Shown here in pieces: positions 15,129-23,335 of a stretch of DNA of 25,251 bases. The stretch is from Gallionellales bacterium UBA7399 (lineage in GTDB: Bacteria; Pseudomonadota; Gammaproteobacteria; Burkholderiales; Gallionellaceae): positions 1,282 to 26,532 of the forward strand of contig DKNB01000080.1 of assembly GCA_002470125.1 (NCBI GenBank), written 5' to 3'. The notes under the pieces are model-generated. The model saw only the letters and a program-made list of their open reading frames with translations, searched no databases and was not told where the DNA came from. The position numbers and the translations under genes were made by a program. Each line of letters opens with the position of its first letter. Position 1 is the stretch's first letter.

Positions 15129-15761
15129 TTAGCGTTCAATGTTGGCGCGCAACTTGTCGAGTGACACCACGGAGACGGTGGTGGCCAACGAAGATTCACG
15201 TAACTTTTCGTTTGCCAGGCGTAGAGTATCTAGATGATCATTCAGTATGGCTCGCATTAAAAGATAGACCTCACCTAGGAGTGAGTCTCCTGCCGTAGAA
15301 AAGCGCAGGAGAAAATCCATGCTGTGCGGGTGGTGATGGCTCCATTGCCACGCAATGAAGTTGTCATTACTCTTAAAGCCGGCGTCCTTGAAAGTGTCGT
15401 GGAGTGCTTTGACGGCGCCCAGTTGCTTTTGTTCGGCCGTGGGTGTGACGTTCCACGTTAATCCATAGTAAATGCGCGAGGTATTACCCAGGTATTGCTG
15501 CTCTAGCATGGGGCGCAGGTAGATTTGTTGTTCTGTCCTGGGTTGCAGGCAGACTCCAACCAAGCACTCGGTTGAGTTGCGGTCCTCTGTGGTGGCTACA
15601 TTCCAATCTGGTAGGTCTGCCGCGATGAGCTTAGCGAGTGCCACCCAGAAATCATTGTTTAATTTTTGGCGTATGCCATCCATATGATCAGCCACACTGA
15701 GAGCTAGGGGTAGGTTCTCTTTTTGAGAGAAGAATTTTAGAACGGCCTGCTCTTCGTCCAT
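15129..15761 (-). CDS. Unrecognised 210-aa protein downstream of cld
   Basis: I do not recognise this protein. It has 210 residues, no signal peptide and no membrane helix, so it is probably cytoplasmic. Aromatic residues are frequent (IYYGLTWNV, FIAWQWSHHHPHSMDF). Histidines at 142-144 and 146 could bind a metal; Cys66 and Cys71 are the only cysteines. The C-terminal third looks helical. The plan (helical start, mixed middle, helical tail) faintly recalls C-terminal parts of PD-(D/E)XK-like proteins, but I see no nuclease motif. AAGGATAAG precedes the ATG. It starts 29 bases after the cld stop on the same strand, so it is probably co-transcribed with cld. Confidence 0.8.
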   Translation of the reverse strand: MDEEQAVLKFFSQKENLPLALSVADHMDGIRQKLNNDFWVALAKLIAADLPDWNVATTEDRNSTECLVGVCLQPRTEQQIYLRPMLEQQYLGNTSRIYYGLTWNVTPTAEQKQLGAVKALHDTFKDAGFKSNDNFIAWQWSHHHPHSMDFLLRFSTAGDSLLGEVYLLMRAILNDHLDTLRLANEKLRESSLATTVSVVSLDKLRANIER

Positions 15762-15790
15762 CAGCTTATCCTTGGGTTGGTAAATGCAAG

Positions 15791-16654
15791 TTATTCAGCG
15801 AGGGCCCGGACGACCTCTTCCGTGCTAAGGATGGCGCCCAGTGTGGTTGGGCTGCCCCAGCGTACGTGGTACTTATTTTCTGGCACAGAGGCGAGAGCAA
15901 TCAGCAAGTTGTTAAATGAGACAAGATCGTTCGTTTCGAAGTAGGTTATAAAATCAACATCATCCAGTCCTGTGGAGTGGTAGAGCTTGCGCTTGACGCT
16001 GGCTAGGTACGCCAGCGTTGGCGTAGTGTGCGCCTCCATCTCTTTTAGCCGCTGGTCAAAGGATAGGTTCCACCAATCCGCGTTCTTTTTGATCGGGATG
16101 ACAATCGCGTAGCGCGGCGCCTCGCCGGCGTATGCTGTTGAGCTAAGGCTGGCACTAAGCTCGGGGGACCGATCTTTTGTGATGTAGTTCAGCGGCTTAG
16201 TTACGCCCACCAGCGTGTCGGAGACGAAGGTGTGTCGACCCATCGCGGTAGCTCTAAATTCACGCATAAAAGCTTGCGCCTTGACGAGGTCGTAGGCGTG
16301 CACGCGTACAAAAAAATCAGAACTCGTTTCCATGCCGCGAGTTAAATAGAAATCGACGAGTACGCTACCCTTGTGCTTTTTAATGAGCCCAGTAATCTCA
16401 GAGGCGCGATCCATTTTTTCATGTGCTGACAGCTTTCCGCCGTTTGGCGAGAGCTTGAGCATCGTGAACACAACAAAAACACCGGGCTGAGTAAGGATTT
16501 TAGATCGATCTATGGGGGTGAGTTCTGGTGTTGGTTGTGCACCAGCTGATAGCGGCTGGGCAGCAAGGAAAAGCGCAATCGCTGCCATAAGAATTTCCCC
16601 GCAGGCCTTATGTGGAAGCCAGAATTTTGTAGTGCTGGCAGGGGAGGTCTTCAT
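15791..16654 (-). CDS. cld: Chlorite dismutase, periplasmic (canonical heme enzyme)
   Basis: The enzyme converts chlorite to chloride and O2 at a heme b. The 287-aa precursor has a Sec-type signal peptide (hydrophobic core about 21-32, likely cleaved near SAGA-Q at 39/40). From ILTQPGVF onward it closely resembles the enzymes of perchlorate-reducing betaproteobacteria, recalled from memory. Active-site residues sit at a constant offset of 39 from the published Dechloromonas aromatica numbering: proximal His209 (170), distal Arg222 (183), Trp194/Trp195 (155/156), Glu259 (220) and Trp266 (227). KRKLYHSTGLDDVDFITYFET is the hallmark stretch. This separates it from HemQ, which lacks the distal Arg. 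No perchlorate or chlorate reductase is visible. No clear ribosome site precedes the ATG. Confidence 0.95.
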   Translation of the reverse strand: MKTSPASTTKFWLPHKACGEILMAAIALFLAAQPLSAGAQPTPELTPIDRSKILTQPGVFVVFTMLKLSPNGGKLSAHEKMDRASEITGLIKKHKGSVLVDFYLTRGMETSSDFFVRVHAYDLVKAQAFMREFRATAMGRHTFVSDTLVGVTKPLNYITKDRSPELSASLSSTAYAGEAPRYAIVIPIKKNADWWNLSFDQRLKEMEAHTTPTLAYLASVKRKLYHSTGLDDVDFITYFETNDLVSFNNLLIALASVPENKYHVRWGSPTTLGAILSTEEVVRALAE

Positions 16655-16693
16655 ATTATTCTAGGGTTGTAAAGTACGAGACAGTTAGTGTGC

Positions 16694-16714
16694 TGCACTT
16701 GACTCTAAGGTGCA
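16694..16714. promoter_or_regulatory. Dyad in the cld-aroK divergent intergenic region
   Basis: TGCACTT and AGGTGCA (one G-U if read as RNA) form a 7-base inverted repeat with a 7-base centre, 40 bases upstream of the cld start. It has the size of a dimeric regulator site. No flanking regulator gene is visible, and I see no clear promoter hexamers around it. Confidence 0.35.
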
Positions 16715-16828
16715 ACCCCCTTGTGAGCCAGATTTGGCGGCTGCTTGCGGAAATTTGAGCTATGTCGCATGGTGTGATTCGCCTTTGAGAAAGCGGTGGG
16801 CGAGATAATTTTCGGCTACAATTCAGGC

Positions 16829-17383
16829 ATGCATCATACTAGCGCAGTACAGCCAAGACGCCACTCCGGTAATATTTTCCTCGTAGGTATGATGGGTGCG
16901 GGAAAAACCACGGTAGGGAGATTGCTTGCTCAGCAATTAGGAAAGAATTTTTTTGACAGCGACGAAGAGATTCAGCGTCGTACGGGTGTCAGTATCCCGC
17001 ACATTTTTGATGTCGAGGGTGAGGTGGGTTTTCGTCAGCGCGAGGCGGGCGTAATCCGAGATTTGGCGGCGCTCGATAATGTTGTTTTGGCAACCGGCGG
17101 CGGCGTGGTGCTGAGTGAAGAAAATCGTGCGGCATTGTGCGGTAATGGCATAGTGGTATACCTGAAGAGTTCAGTTCATGATCTTTGGCAGAGAACCCGC
17201 CATGATCGAAGCAGGCCGCTACTCCAGGTGGCCAATCCGCACGCCACACTAAAGCTCTTGTACGAGCAGCGCGATCCACTGTATACGCAATTGGCTAATT
17301 TGATTATGCTTACCGGCAAGCAAAGTGCGCACAGCTTGGTTTTGAATTTGCAGGATGAGTTAAAAGTATTCGCAGAGACTTAG
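16829..17383 (+). CDS. aroK: Shikimate kinase
   Basis: It phosphorylates shikimate in aromatic amino acid synthesis. The protein has 184 aa from the ATG at 16829. The Walker A motif GMMGAGKT is at 20-27, the shikimate-binding FFDSDEEIQRRTG follows with Asp43/Asp45, and GFRQRE and ATGGGVVLS are conserved. A GTG at 16796 is possible but adds residues with no family match. A -10-like TACAAT ends only 6 bases before the ATG, so a leaderless message is conceivable. It heads aroK-aroB-dgt. Confidence 0.96.
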   Translation: MHHTSAVQPRRHSGNIFLVGMMGAGKTTVGRLLAQQLGKNFFDSDEEIQRRTGVSIPHIFDVEGEVGFRQREAGVIRDLAALDNVVLATGGGVVLSEENRAALCGNGIVVYLKSSVHDLWQRTRHDRSRPLLQVANPHATLKLLYEQRDPLYTQLANLIMLTGKQSAHSLVLNLQDELKVFAET

Positions 17384-17482
17384 GTTGCGATGACCGTGCG
17401 CGCCATAACTTGGTGTCGGTAATCACCTTTTGTCTTGGCAGAATGGTGATATGTTCATGTGTGACGTAACCAATTTAAAGAT

Positions 17483-18571
17483 ATGCAAACATTGACCGTT
17501 GGTCTGGCAGAGCGTAGCTACCCTATTTACATAGGCGGCAATCTATTGGGCTGCGCAAATTTACTGCTGCCGCACCTGCCCCATAAGCGGGTCGTGGTGG
17601 TGACCAACACCACGGTCGCAGCGCTGTATCTTGAGGCGCTTGTTGCTATGCTACAAGAGGGTGGCGTTGAGGTGGTGCCCGTAGTGCTGCCCGATGGCGA
17701 GCAATACAAAAATGCAGAAACGTTGGGATTAATTTACGATGCGCTACTCTCTTGCCGGAGCGAGCGCAGCACACCATTGATTGCCTTGGGTGGCGGGGTG
17801 GTAGGAGATATGGCAGGCTACGCCGCCGCCACTTACTTGCGTGGAGTTCCATTTATCCAGATCCCCACCACGCTATTGGCGCAGGTCGACTCTTCGGTTG
17901 GCGGGAAGACTGGCATTAATCACCCGCTAGGTAAAAATATGATTGGCGCTTTCTATCAGCCTCGGGTGGTGCTGGCCGATATCTCCACACTAAAGACCCT
18001 GGCTGATCGAGAACTGTGCGCCGGCATTGCAGAGATCATTAAGTATGGCTTGATCCGTGATCTAGATTTTTTTGTATGGCTAGAGCAGAACATGGGGAAG
18101 TTGTTGGTACGTGATGAGGTCGCTTTGCAGTACGCAATCACACGCAGCTGTAAAAATAAGGCAGAGGTGGTTGCCGCCGACGAGCGTGAGAGTGGGGAGC
18201 GCGCCCTCCTTAATCTCGGGCACACCTTTGGGCATGCCATCGAAACTGGTATGGGTTACGGCACATGGCTGCACGGAGAGGCGGTTGCCGCTGGCACCAT
18301 GATGGCAGTTGATCTATCGTGTCGCTTGGGATGGCTTGGCGTGGATGACGTGACTCGCATTCGCAGCCTGTTTGAACAGGCCAGGCTACCCGTTGTTGCA
18401 CCCAGTCTTGGGGTGGATCGGTACCTACAATTGATGGAGTTGGATAAAAAGGTGGTCGGCGGGAAGATGAATTTTGTGCTACTTAAAAAAATAGGTCATG
18501 CCGTGGTTAGCTCGGTTGCGGAGTCTGAGTTGTTGCGGCAGACATTAGAAACTAGCGGATCGTATGATTGA
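17483..18571 (+). CDS. aroB: 3-dehydroquinate synthase
   Basis: It cyclises DAHP to 3-dehydroquinate, the second step of the shikimate pathway, using NAD and a metal. The 362-aa protein shows the NAD-binding GGGVVGDMAGYAAATYLRG and SSVGGKTGINHPLGKNMIG. Metal ligands Glu184, His247 and His264 fall at the same numbers as in E. coli AroB. It lies 99 bases after aroK, and its last eight bases overlap the start of dgt. Confidence 0.98.
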   Translation: MQTLTVGLAERSYPIYIGGNLLGCANLLLPHLPHKRVVVVTNTTVAALYLEALVAMLQEGGVEVVPVVLPDGEQYKNAETLGLIYDALLSCRSERSTPLIALGGGVVGDMAGYAAATYLRGVPFIQIPTTLLAQVDSSVGGKTGINHPLGKNMIGAFYQPRVVLADISTLKTLADRELCAGIAEIIKYGLIRDLDFFVWLEQNMGKLLVRDEVALQYAITRSCKNKAEVVAADERESGERALLNLGHTFGHAIETGMGYGTWLHGEAVAAGTMMAVDLSCRLGWLGVDDVTRIRSLFEQARLPVVAPSLGVDRYLQLMELDKKVVGGKMNFVLLKKIGHAVVSSVAESELLRQTLETSGSYD

Positions 18572-19685
18572 ATACGCACCCTATGCCGTAACGGAGGGTA
18601 ACACGCGTGGCAGGGTCAAGCGTGAGGAACTGCCGTTTGGACGGACCGAATTTCAGCGTGATCGTGATCGCATTATTCATTCAACCGCATTTCGTCGGTT
18701 GGAGTACAAAACCCAGGTATTTGTGAACCACGAGGGCGACCTCTTTCGTACCCGACTAACTCACAGCATGGAGGTCGCACAGATCGCTCGATCCATTGCC
18801 CGCTTTTTAAGGCTAAACGAGGATCTGGTGGAGGGCATATCGCTTGCCCATGATCTCGGGCATACGCCATTTGGTCACGCGGGGCAGGACGCGCTCAACG
18901 CGTGCATGAAAGACTACGGTGGCTTCGAGCACAACCTGCAGTCGTTGCGCGTGGTGGATGTGCTCGAAGATCACTATGCCGCCTTTGATGGATTAAACCT
19001 TTGTTTTGAAACACGTGAGGGCATTCTTAAGCATTGCTCGTTGGCGAATGCCGGGAAGCTGGGGGAGGTGGGCGAGCGCTTTTTCAAGCAGCAACAGCCC
19101 TCGCTGGAGGCGCAGATTGCCAATCTGGCTGATGAAATTGCCTATAACAATCATGATGTAGATGATGGTTTGCGCTCTGGATTAATTACGCTGGAACAAA
19201 TTAGCTCGGTGCGTTTATTTGCGGAGCATCTGCATGCCGTGCGATTGTCTTACCCAGACCTGGTGGAGCGTCGACTTGTTCATGAAACGATACGGCGCAT
19301 GATTAACACACTTGCAACAGATTTAATTCGCGAGACAGGAAAAAATATTTTAGCGCATGACGTGCGCGATCTTGTCGATGTGCGTGCCGCACCCACCCTC
19401 GCTGCCTTTAGTGCGGACATGCATGAGAAGCAGCGTGAACTGAAGGCTTTCCTGCGTACGCACCTCTATAGGCACTATCGTGTGATGCGCATGAGTGCAA
19501 AGGCGCGCCGCATTGTGAGCGACCTGTTTCAGGTATTTATGGACGACAACCGCTTGCTTCCGCCACAATTTCAGGAGTCGGTGCAGGTGGATCGTGCCCG
19601 TAGCGTGTCGGATTACATTGCTGGCATGACGGATCGCTACGCCATCAAAGAACACAGAAGACTGTTTGCCGTTGAGGAGGGGTAA
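18564..19685 (+). CDS. dgt: dNTP triphosphohydrolase (dGTPase-like, HD domain)
   Basis: It is predicted to hydrolyse deoxynucleoside triphosphates to the nucleoside and triphosphate. The 373-aa protein belongs to the shorter dGTPase-like class. The HD-domain metal ligands are His67 (RLTHSMEV), His96-Asp97 (LAHDLGHTPFGHAG) and Asp190 (NLADEIAYNNHDVDDG). The N-terminal RTEFQRDRDRIIHSTAFRRLEYKTQVF is the family signature. It overlaps aroB by eight bases; an aroB-dgt neighbourhood is common in betaproteobacteria. Confidence 0.96.
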   Translation: MIEYAPYAVTEGNTRGRVKREELPFGRTEFQRDRDRIIHSTAFRRLEYKTQVFVNHEGDLFRTRLTHSMEVAQIARSIARFLRLNEDLVEGISLAHDLGHTPFGHAGQDALNACMKDYGGFEHNLQSLRVVDVLEDHYAAFDGLNLCFETREGILKHCSLANAGKLGEVGERFFKQQQPSLEAQIANLADEIAYNNHDVDDGLRSGLITLEQISSVRLFAEHLHAVRLSYPDLVERRLVHETIRRMINTLATDLIRETGKNILAHDVRDLVDVRAAPTLAAFSADMHEKQRELKAFLRTHLYRHYRVMRMSAKARRIVSDLFQVFMDDNRLLPPQFQESVQVDRARSVSDYIAGMTDRYAIKEHRRLFAVEEG

Positions 19686-19698
19686 TCCAGCCTTGAGG

Positions 19699-19750
19699 GG
19701 GTCCGTAAGGTGGGCAGTGCATATTTTGGATTTATGCAAGTCACGGACCC
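19699..19750 (+). other. Nested inverted repeat upstream of mfd
   Basis: An outer 8-bp stem (GGGTCCGT at 19699-19706, ACGGACCC at 19743-19750) encloses an inner 6-bp stem (TGCATA at 19718-19723, TATGCA at 19733-19738). No T tract follows. It lies 13 bases after the dgt stop and 50 bases before mfd. It may be a weak terminator, an mRNA leader element or a degraded repeat. Confidence 0.4.
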
Positions 19751-19800
19751 ATCGCTATACAATGTTCAACCCCGAAATTTAGTCGCACTATATCAGCCAT

Positions 19801-22800
19801 ATGCTTCTCTCCTCTTTGCATACCCGTCCACGGTACACTCACCTACATGGCTCATCTGATGCCCTTGCGTTGGCGCAGTATGCCAAGCTTCATGGGCCGT
19901 TGGCGGTCATCTCTGCCAGTGCGCTGGAGGCCCAGCGGCTGGTGGAGGAGATTTCCTTATTTGATGCTGAACTCCGTGTGCACCTGTTGCCAGATTGGGA
20001 GACGCTTCCTTACGATCATTTTTCGCCACACCATGATTTAATCTCTGACCGATTGTCTGCGCTACATCACATCCGCAGTCATTCGTGCGACGTGATTGTT
20101 GTCCCCATAACCACTGCCCTGTACCCGTTCCCACCACTGGAATACCTGGCCGCGTTCACTTTTTTCCTTAAGTGTGGCGAGCAACTGCATATCAATAAAT
20201 TTCGTGAGCAAATGACCTTGGCTGGCTATGCCCATGTCCAGCAAGTTTTGGTGCCTGGAGAATACTGCGTGCGGGGCGGCTTGATTGACCTATTTCCGAT
20301 GGGTAGCAGCATTCCATACCGAATAGATCTGCTAGACGATCAGATTGACACCATGGCGACATTCGATGTGGACACGCAGCGTACTATCTATCCAGTACGA
20401 GAAATTCGGCTGTTGCCGACCCGTGAGTTTTCGCTAGACGACGCCGGACAGAAGTGTTTTCGTAAGAATTTTCGCGAGCGTTTTGATGGCGATCCATCTA
20501 AAGTGAGTATTTACAAAGATGTTAGTCGTGGGGTCGCGCCTGCCGGCATAGAGTACTACCTCCCATTATTTTTTGAGCACACCGCCACGTTCGCTGACTA
20601 CCTATCTGCGGATACAACGCTATGCCTGCATCACGATGTTTCAACAGCTATATCATTGTTTTTAAAGGATACAGAGTCCAGATATCACTTGCTTGGATGC
20701 GATCCACAACGCCCCCTGCTTAAGCCACACGAGTTATTTTTAAGTGCGGAGAGATTCTTCGTTGCCGTTAAGGGCTTTAAGAGTTTTAACATCGTAGCTA
20801 ATCGCGTGTCTCCCTTGACGGTTGACAATCTAGGGCACGTCAAGAATTTAGTGGAAGATGATTCTGGCGTAGGTGGCACAGAGAATGAAGGCAAAACCGC
20901 CGCCTCTTGTCATACCCAAGACATGCCGAATGTCTCCATTAATCGGCGCGCCGATATGCCGACAGAGAGGTTGCATGATTTTTTGAATGGGTATGACGGG
21001 CGGGTGCTCTTGCTTGCAGACAGTCCAGGCAGAAGAGAGATATTGGCTGAGTATTTGCATGACTTTGGTATGGCGCCCGTGCCATGTGAGAACTACACCC
21101 AATTTATTGCGAGTAGCGAACCTTTCATGCTTGCTGTTGGTGTGCTGCAAAACGGATTCGTGTTGCCAGATGATCGACTGGCGATTGTTACAGAGAGTGA
21201 GTTGTACGCCTCCCAGCCACGTAATCGAATTGCACGCACGGCTAAAAGAACCAGTATCGAATGGATGCTGCGTGATCTTTCTGAACTCAAGTTGGGTGAT
21301 TATGTTGTACATGAGCAACATGGAATCGCGCGTTACTGCGGCCTAGTCAATCTTGATTTTGGCGAGGGCGAAAACGAATTTTTATTATTAGAGTATGCCG
21401 GTGGTGATAAGTTATACGTTCCGGTTGCGCAGCTGCATATGGTCAGCCGTTATAGCGGTGGTGCGCCGGAATCTGTGTCGTTAAGTAGGCTGGGTAGTGG
21501 CTCCTGGGATAAAACTAAGCGTCGTGCCATGGAGCAAGTGCGCGACGCCGCTGTTGAGTTGCTCAATCGGTGCGCACAGCGCGCTACACGCAAGGGCCAC
21601 AAATTTAAGCTAACACCCCGTGATTATGAGGCCTTCTCTGCAGGCTTTGGTTTTGAGGAGACGGTTGATCAGGCGGCCGCCATTGGCGCCGTCATTAATG
21701 ATCTGCAGAGTGACAAGCCTATGGATCGATTGATTTGTGGCGATGTGGGATTTGGTAAGACAGAAGTCGCCTTGCGTGCGTCATTCGTTGCGGCAATGGA
21801 TGGCAAGCAGGTGGCCGTGCTGGTCCCTACCACTTTGCTAACAGAGCAGCACTTTAAGAACTTCTGCAATCGATTTTCAGACTGGCCCATAAAGATAGGC
21901 GAGCTGTCGCGTTTTCGCTCAGCAAAGGAGCAGGCCCAGGTCCTCAAGGATATGGAGAGCGGCGCGATAGATATTGTCATTGGCACGCACAAGTTAATCA
22001 AAAGTGGTATTAAATTTAATAATCTGGGGCTCATTATTATTGACGAGGAACACCGTTTTGGTGTGCAGCAGAAGGAGCACCTTAAGGCCTTGCGTGCCGA
22101 GGTGGATGTGCTTACCCTAACGGCAACTCCAATTCCGCGTACGCTAGCCATGTCCTTAGAGGGGCTGCGCGATTTTTCGGTGATCGCTACCGCGCCACAG
22201 CGTCGCTTGTCGATCAAGACATTTGTCAGCAACAGAAATCAAGGTGTTATCCGTGAGGCGGTGCTGCGTGAGTTAAAGCGTGGTGGGCAGATCTATTTCC
22301 TGCATAACGAGATAAACACCATTGTGAGCATGGCAGCAACATTGGAAAAATTATTACCCGAGGCGCACATTCGTGTTGCGCATGGCCAGATGGGGGAGCG
22401 CGATCTGGAGGCGGTAATGCGCGACTTCTACCAGCAGCGCTTCGACATCTTGTTGTGTACCACTATTATTGAAACTGGTATTGACATCCCTAGCGCCAAC
22501 ACTATTATCATTAATCGTGCGGACAACTTTGGACTGGCGCAGTTACATCAGTTACGTGGCCGGGTCGGACGTTCGCATCACCAGGCGTACGCTTACCTGC
22601 TAGTAGAAAACATGGAAGAACTTACTGTTCAGGCAAAAAAGAGGCTGGATGCAATTCAGGCTATGGAGCAGCTAGGAAGCGGATTTTATCTTGCGATGCA
22701 CGATCTAGAGATTCGTGGGGCGGGTGAAGTGCTGGGCGAGTCTCAGAGTGGTGAGATGCACGGCATAGGATTTTCACTGTATACGGACATGCTTAATGCG

Positions 22801-23286
22801 GCCATCTCCTCTTTGAGATCTGGTCTTGAGCCGGACATGACGCATCCCCTTGGGGTTGCCACGGAAATCAATCTGCATACCCCCGCCCTCTTGCCGAATG
22901 ATTATTGCGGAGATATTCATCAGCGACTGGTGCTGTATAAGCGCCTTGCCAATTGCGCTACGCCAGAGGAGCTGGATGACATGTACCAGGAGCTTGTGGA
23001 TCGCTTTGGATTAATTCCGCCACCCACCAAGGTGTTGCTCGATTGTCATCGCCTACGCATTGCCGCGAAAAAGGTCGGTATCGTGAAGGTGGATGCTTCT
23101 AGTGAGGCCATCCTAATTCAGTTCTTACCAAATCCACCGCTGGACCCGGGGCGTATTGTTGAGCTGATTCAGAGCAAAAGACAATATAAACTGAGCGGTC
23201 AAGACAGGATCAAAATTGACTTAAAATATGAGGATGTTGGTCAGCGTGTTCTGGCAATAAAAAATTTTTTCAATGAGCTGGCTTGA
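19801..23286 (+). CDS. mfd: Transcription-repair coupling factor Mfd
   Basis: Mfd pushes stalled RNA polymerase off damaged DNA and recruits UvrA. The 1161-aa length is normal. The UvrB-like N-terminal module has LLPDWETLPYDHFSPH and YCVRGGLIDLFP. The RNA-polymerase-interacting domain starts near residue 495 (LKLGDYVVHEQHGIARYCGLV). The translocase carries Walker A GDVGFGKT (647-654), DEEH (748-751), TLTATPIPRTLAMSL and the HQLRGRVGRS motif. A polar, low-complexity stretch at about 353-387 looks like a lineage-specific linker. No ribosome site is evident before the ATG. TACAAT at 19758-19763 is a possible -10, without a good -35. Confidence 0.97.
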   Translation: MLLSSLHTRPRYTHLHGSSDALALAQYAKLHGPLAVISASALEAQRLVEEISLFDAELRVHLLPDWETLPYDHFSPHHDLISDRLSALHHIRSHSCDVIVVPITTALYPFPPLEYLAAFTFFLKCGEQLHINKFREQMTLAGYAHVQQVLVPGEYCVRGGLIDLFPMGSSIPYRIDLLDDQIDTMATFDVDTQRTIYPVREIRLLPTREFSLDDAGQKCFRKNFRERFDGDPSKVSIYKDVSRGVAPAGIEYYLPLFFEHTATFADYLSADTTLCLHHDVSTAISLFLKDTESRYHLLGCDPQRPLLKPHELFLSAERFFVAVKGFKSFNIVANRVSPLTVDNLGHVKNLVEDDSGVGGTENEGKTAASCHTQDMPNVSINRRADMPTERLHDFLNGYDGRVLLLADSPGRREILAEYLHDFGMAPVPCENYTQFIASSEPFMLAVGVLQNGFVLPDDRLAIVTESELYASQPRNRIARTAKRTSIEWMLRDLSELKLGDYVVHEQHGIARYCGLVNLDFGEGENEFLLLEYAGGDKLYVPVAQLHMVSRYSGGAPESVSLSRLGSGSWDKTKRRAMEQVRDAAVELLNRCAQRATRKGHKFKLTPRDYEAFSAGFGFEETVDQAAAIGAVINDLQSDKPMDRLICGDVGFGKTEVALRASFVAAMDGKQVAVLVPTTLLTEQHFKNFCNRFSDWPIKIGELSRFRSAKEQAQVLKDMESGAIDIVIGTHKLIKSGIKFNNLGLIIIDEEHRFGVQQKEHLKALRAEVDVLTLTATPIPRTLAMSLEGLRDFSVIATAPQRRLSIKTFVSNRNQGVIREAVLRELKRGGQIYFLHNEINTIVSMAATLEKLLPEAHIRVAHGQMGERDLEAVMRDFYQQRFDILLCTTIIETGIDIPSANTIIINRADNFGLAQLHQLRGRVGRSHHQAYAYLLVENMEELTVQAKKRLDAIQAMEQLGSGFYLAMHDLEIRGAGEVLGESQSGEMHGIGFSLYTDMLNAAISSLRSGLEPDMTHPLGVATEINLHTPALLPNDYCGDIHQRLVLYKRLANCATPEELDDMYQELVDRFGLIPPPTKVLLDCHRLRIAAKKVGIVKVDASSEAILIQFLPNPPLDPGRIVELIQSKRQYKLSGQDRIKIDLKYEDVGQRVLAIKNFFNELA

Positions 23287-23335
23287 GCGGTAAGCTATTT
23301 TTTTATTTGCACCGTAGTTTAATTATGCTAACCAT

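Noticed and set aside
15791..16654. Reading the cld product as HemQ (coproheme decarboxylase)
   Set aside because: A signal peptide, the distal Arg222 and the full lineage I stretch KRKLYHSTGLDD fit true chlorite dismutase; HemQ is cytoplasmic and lacks the distal Arg.
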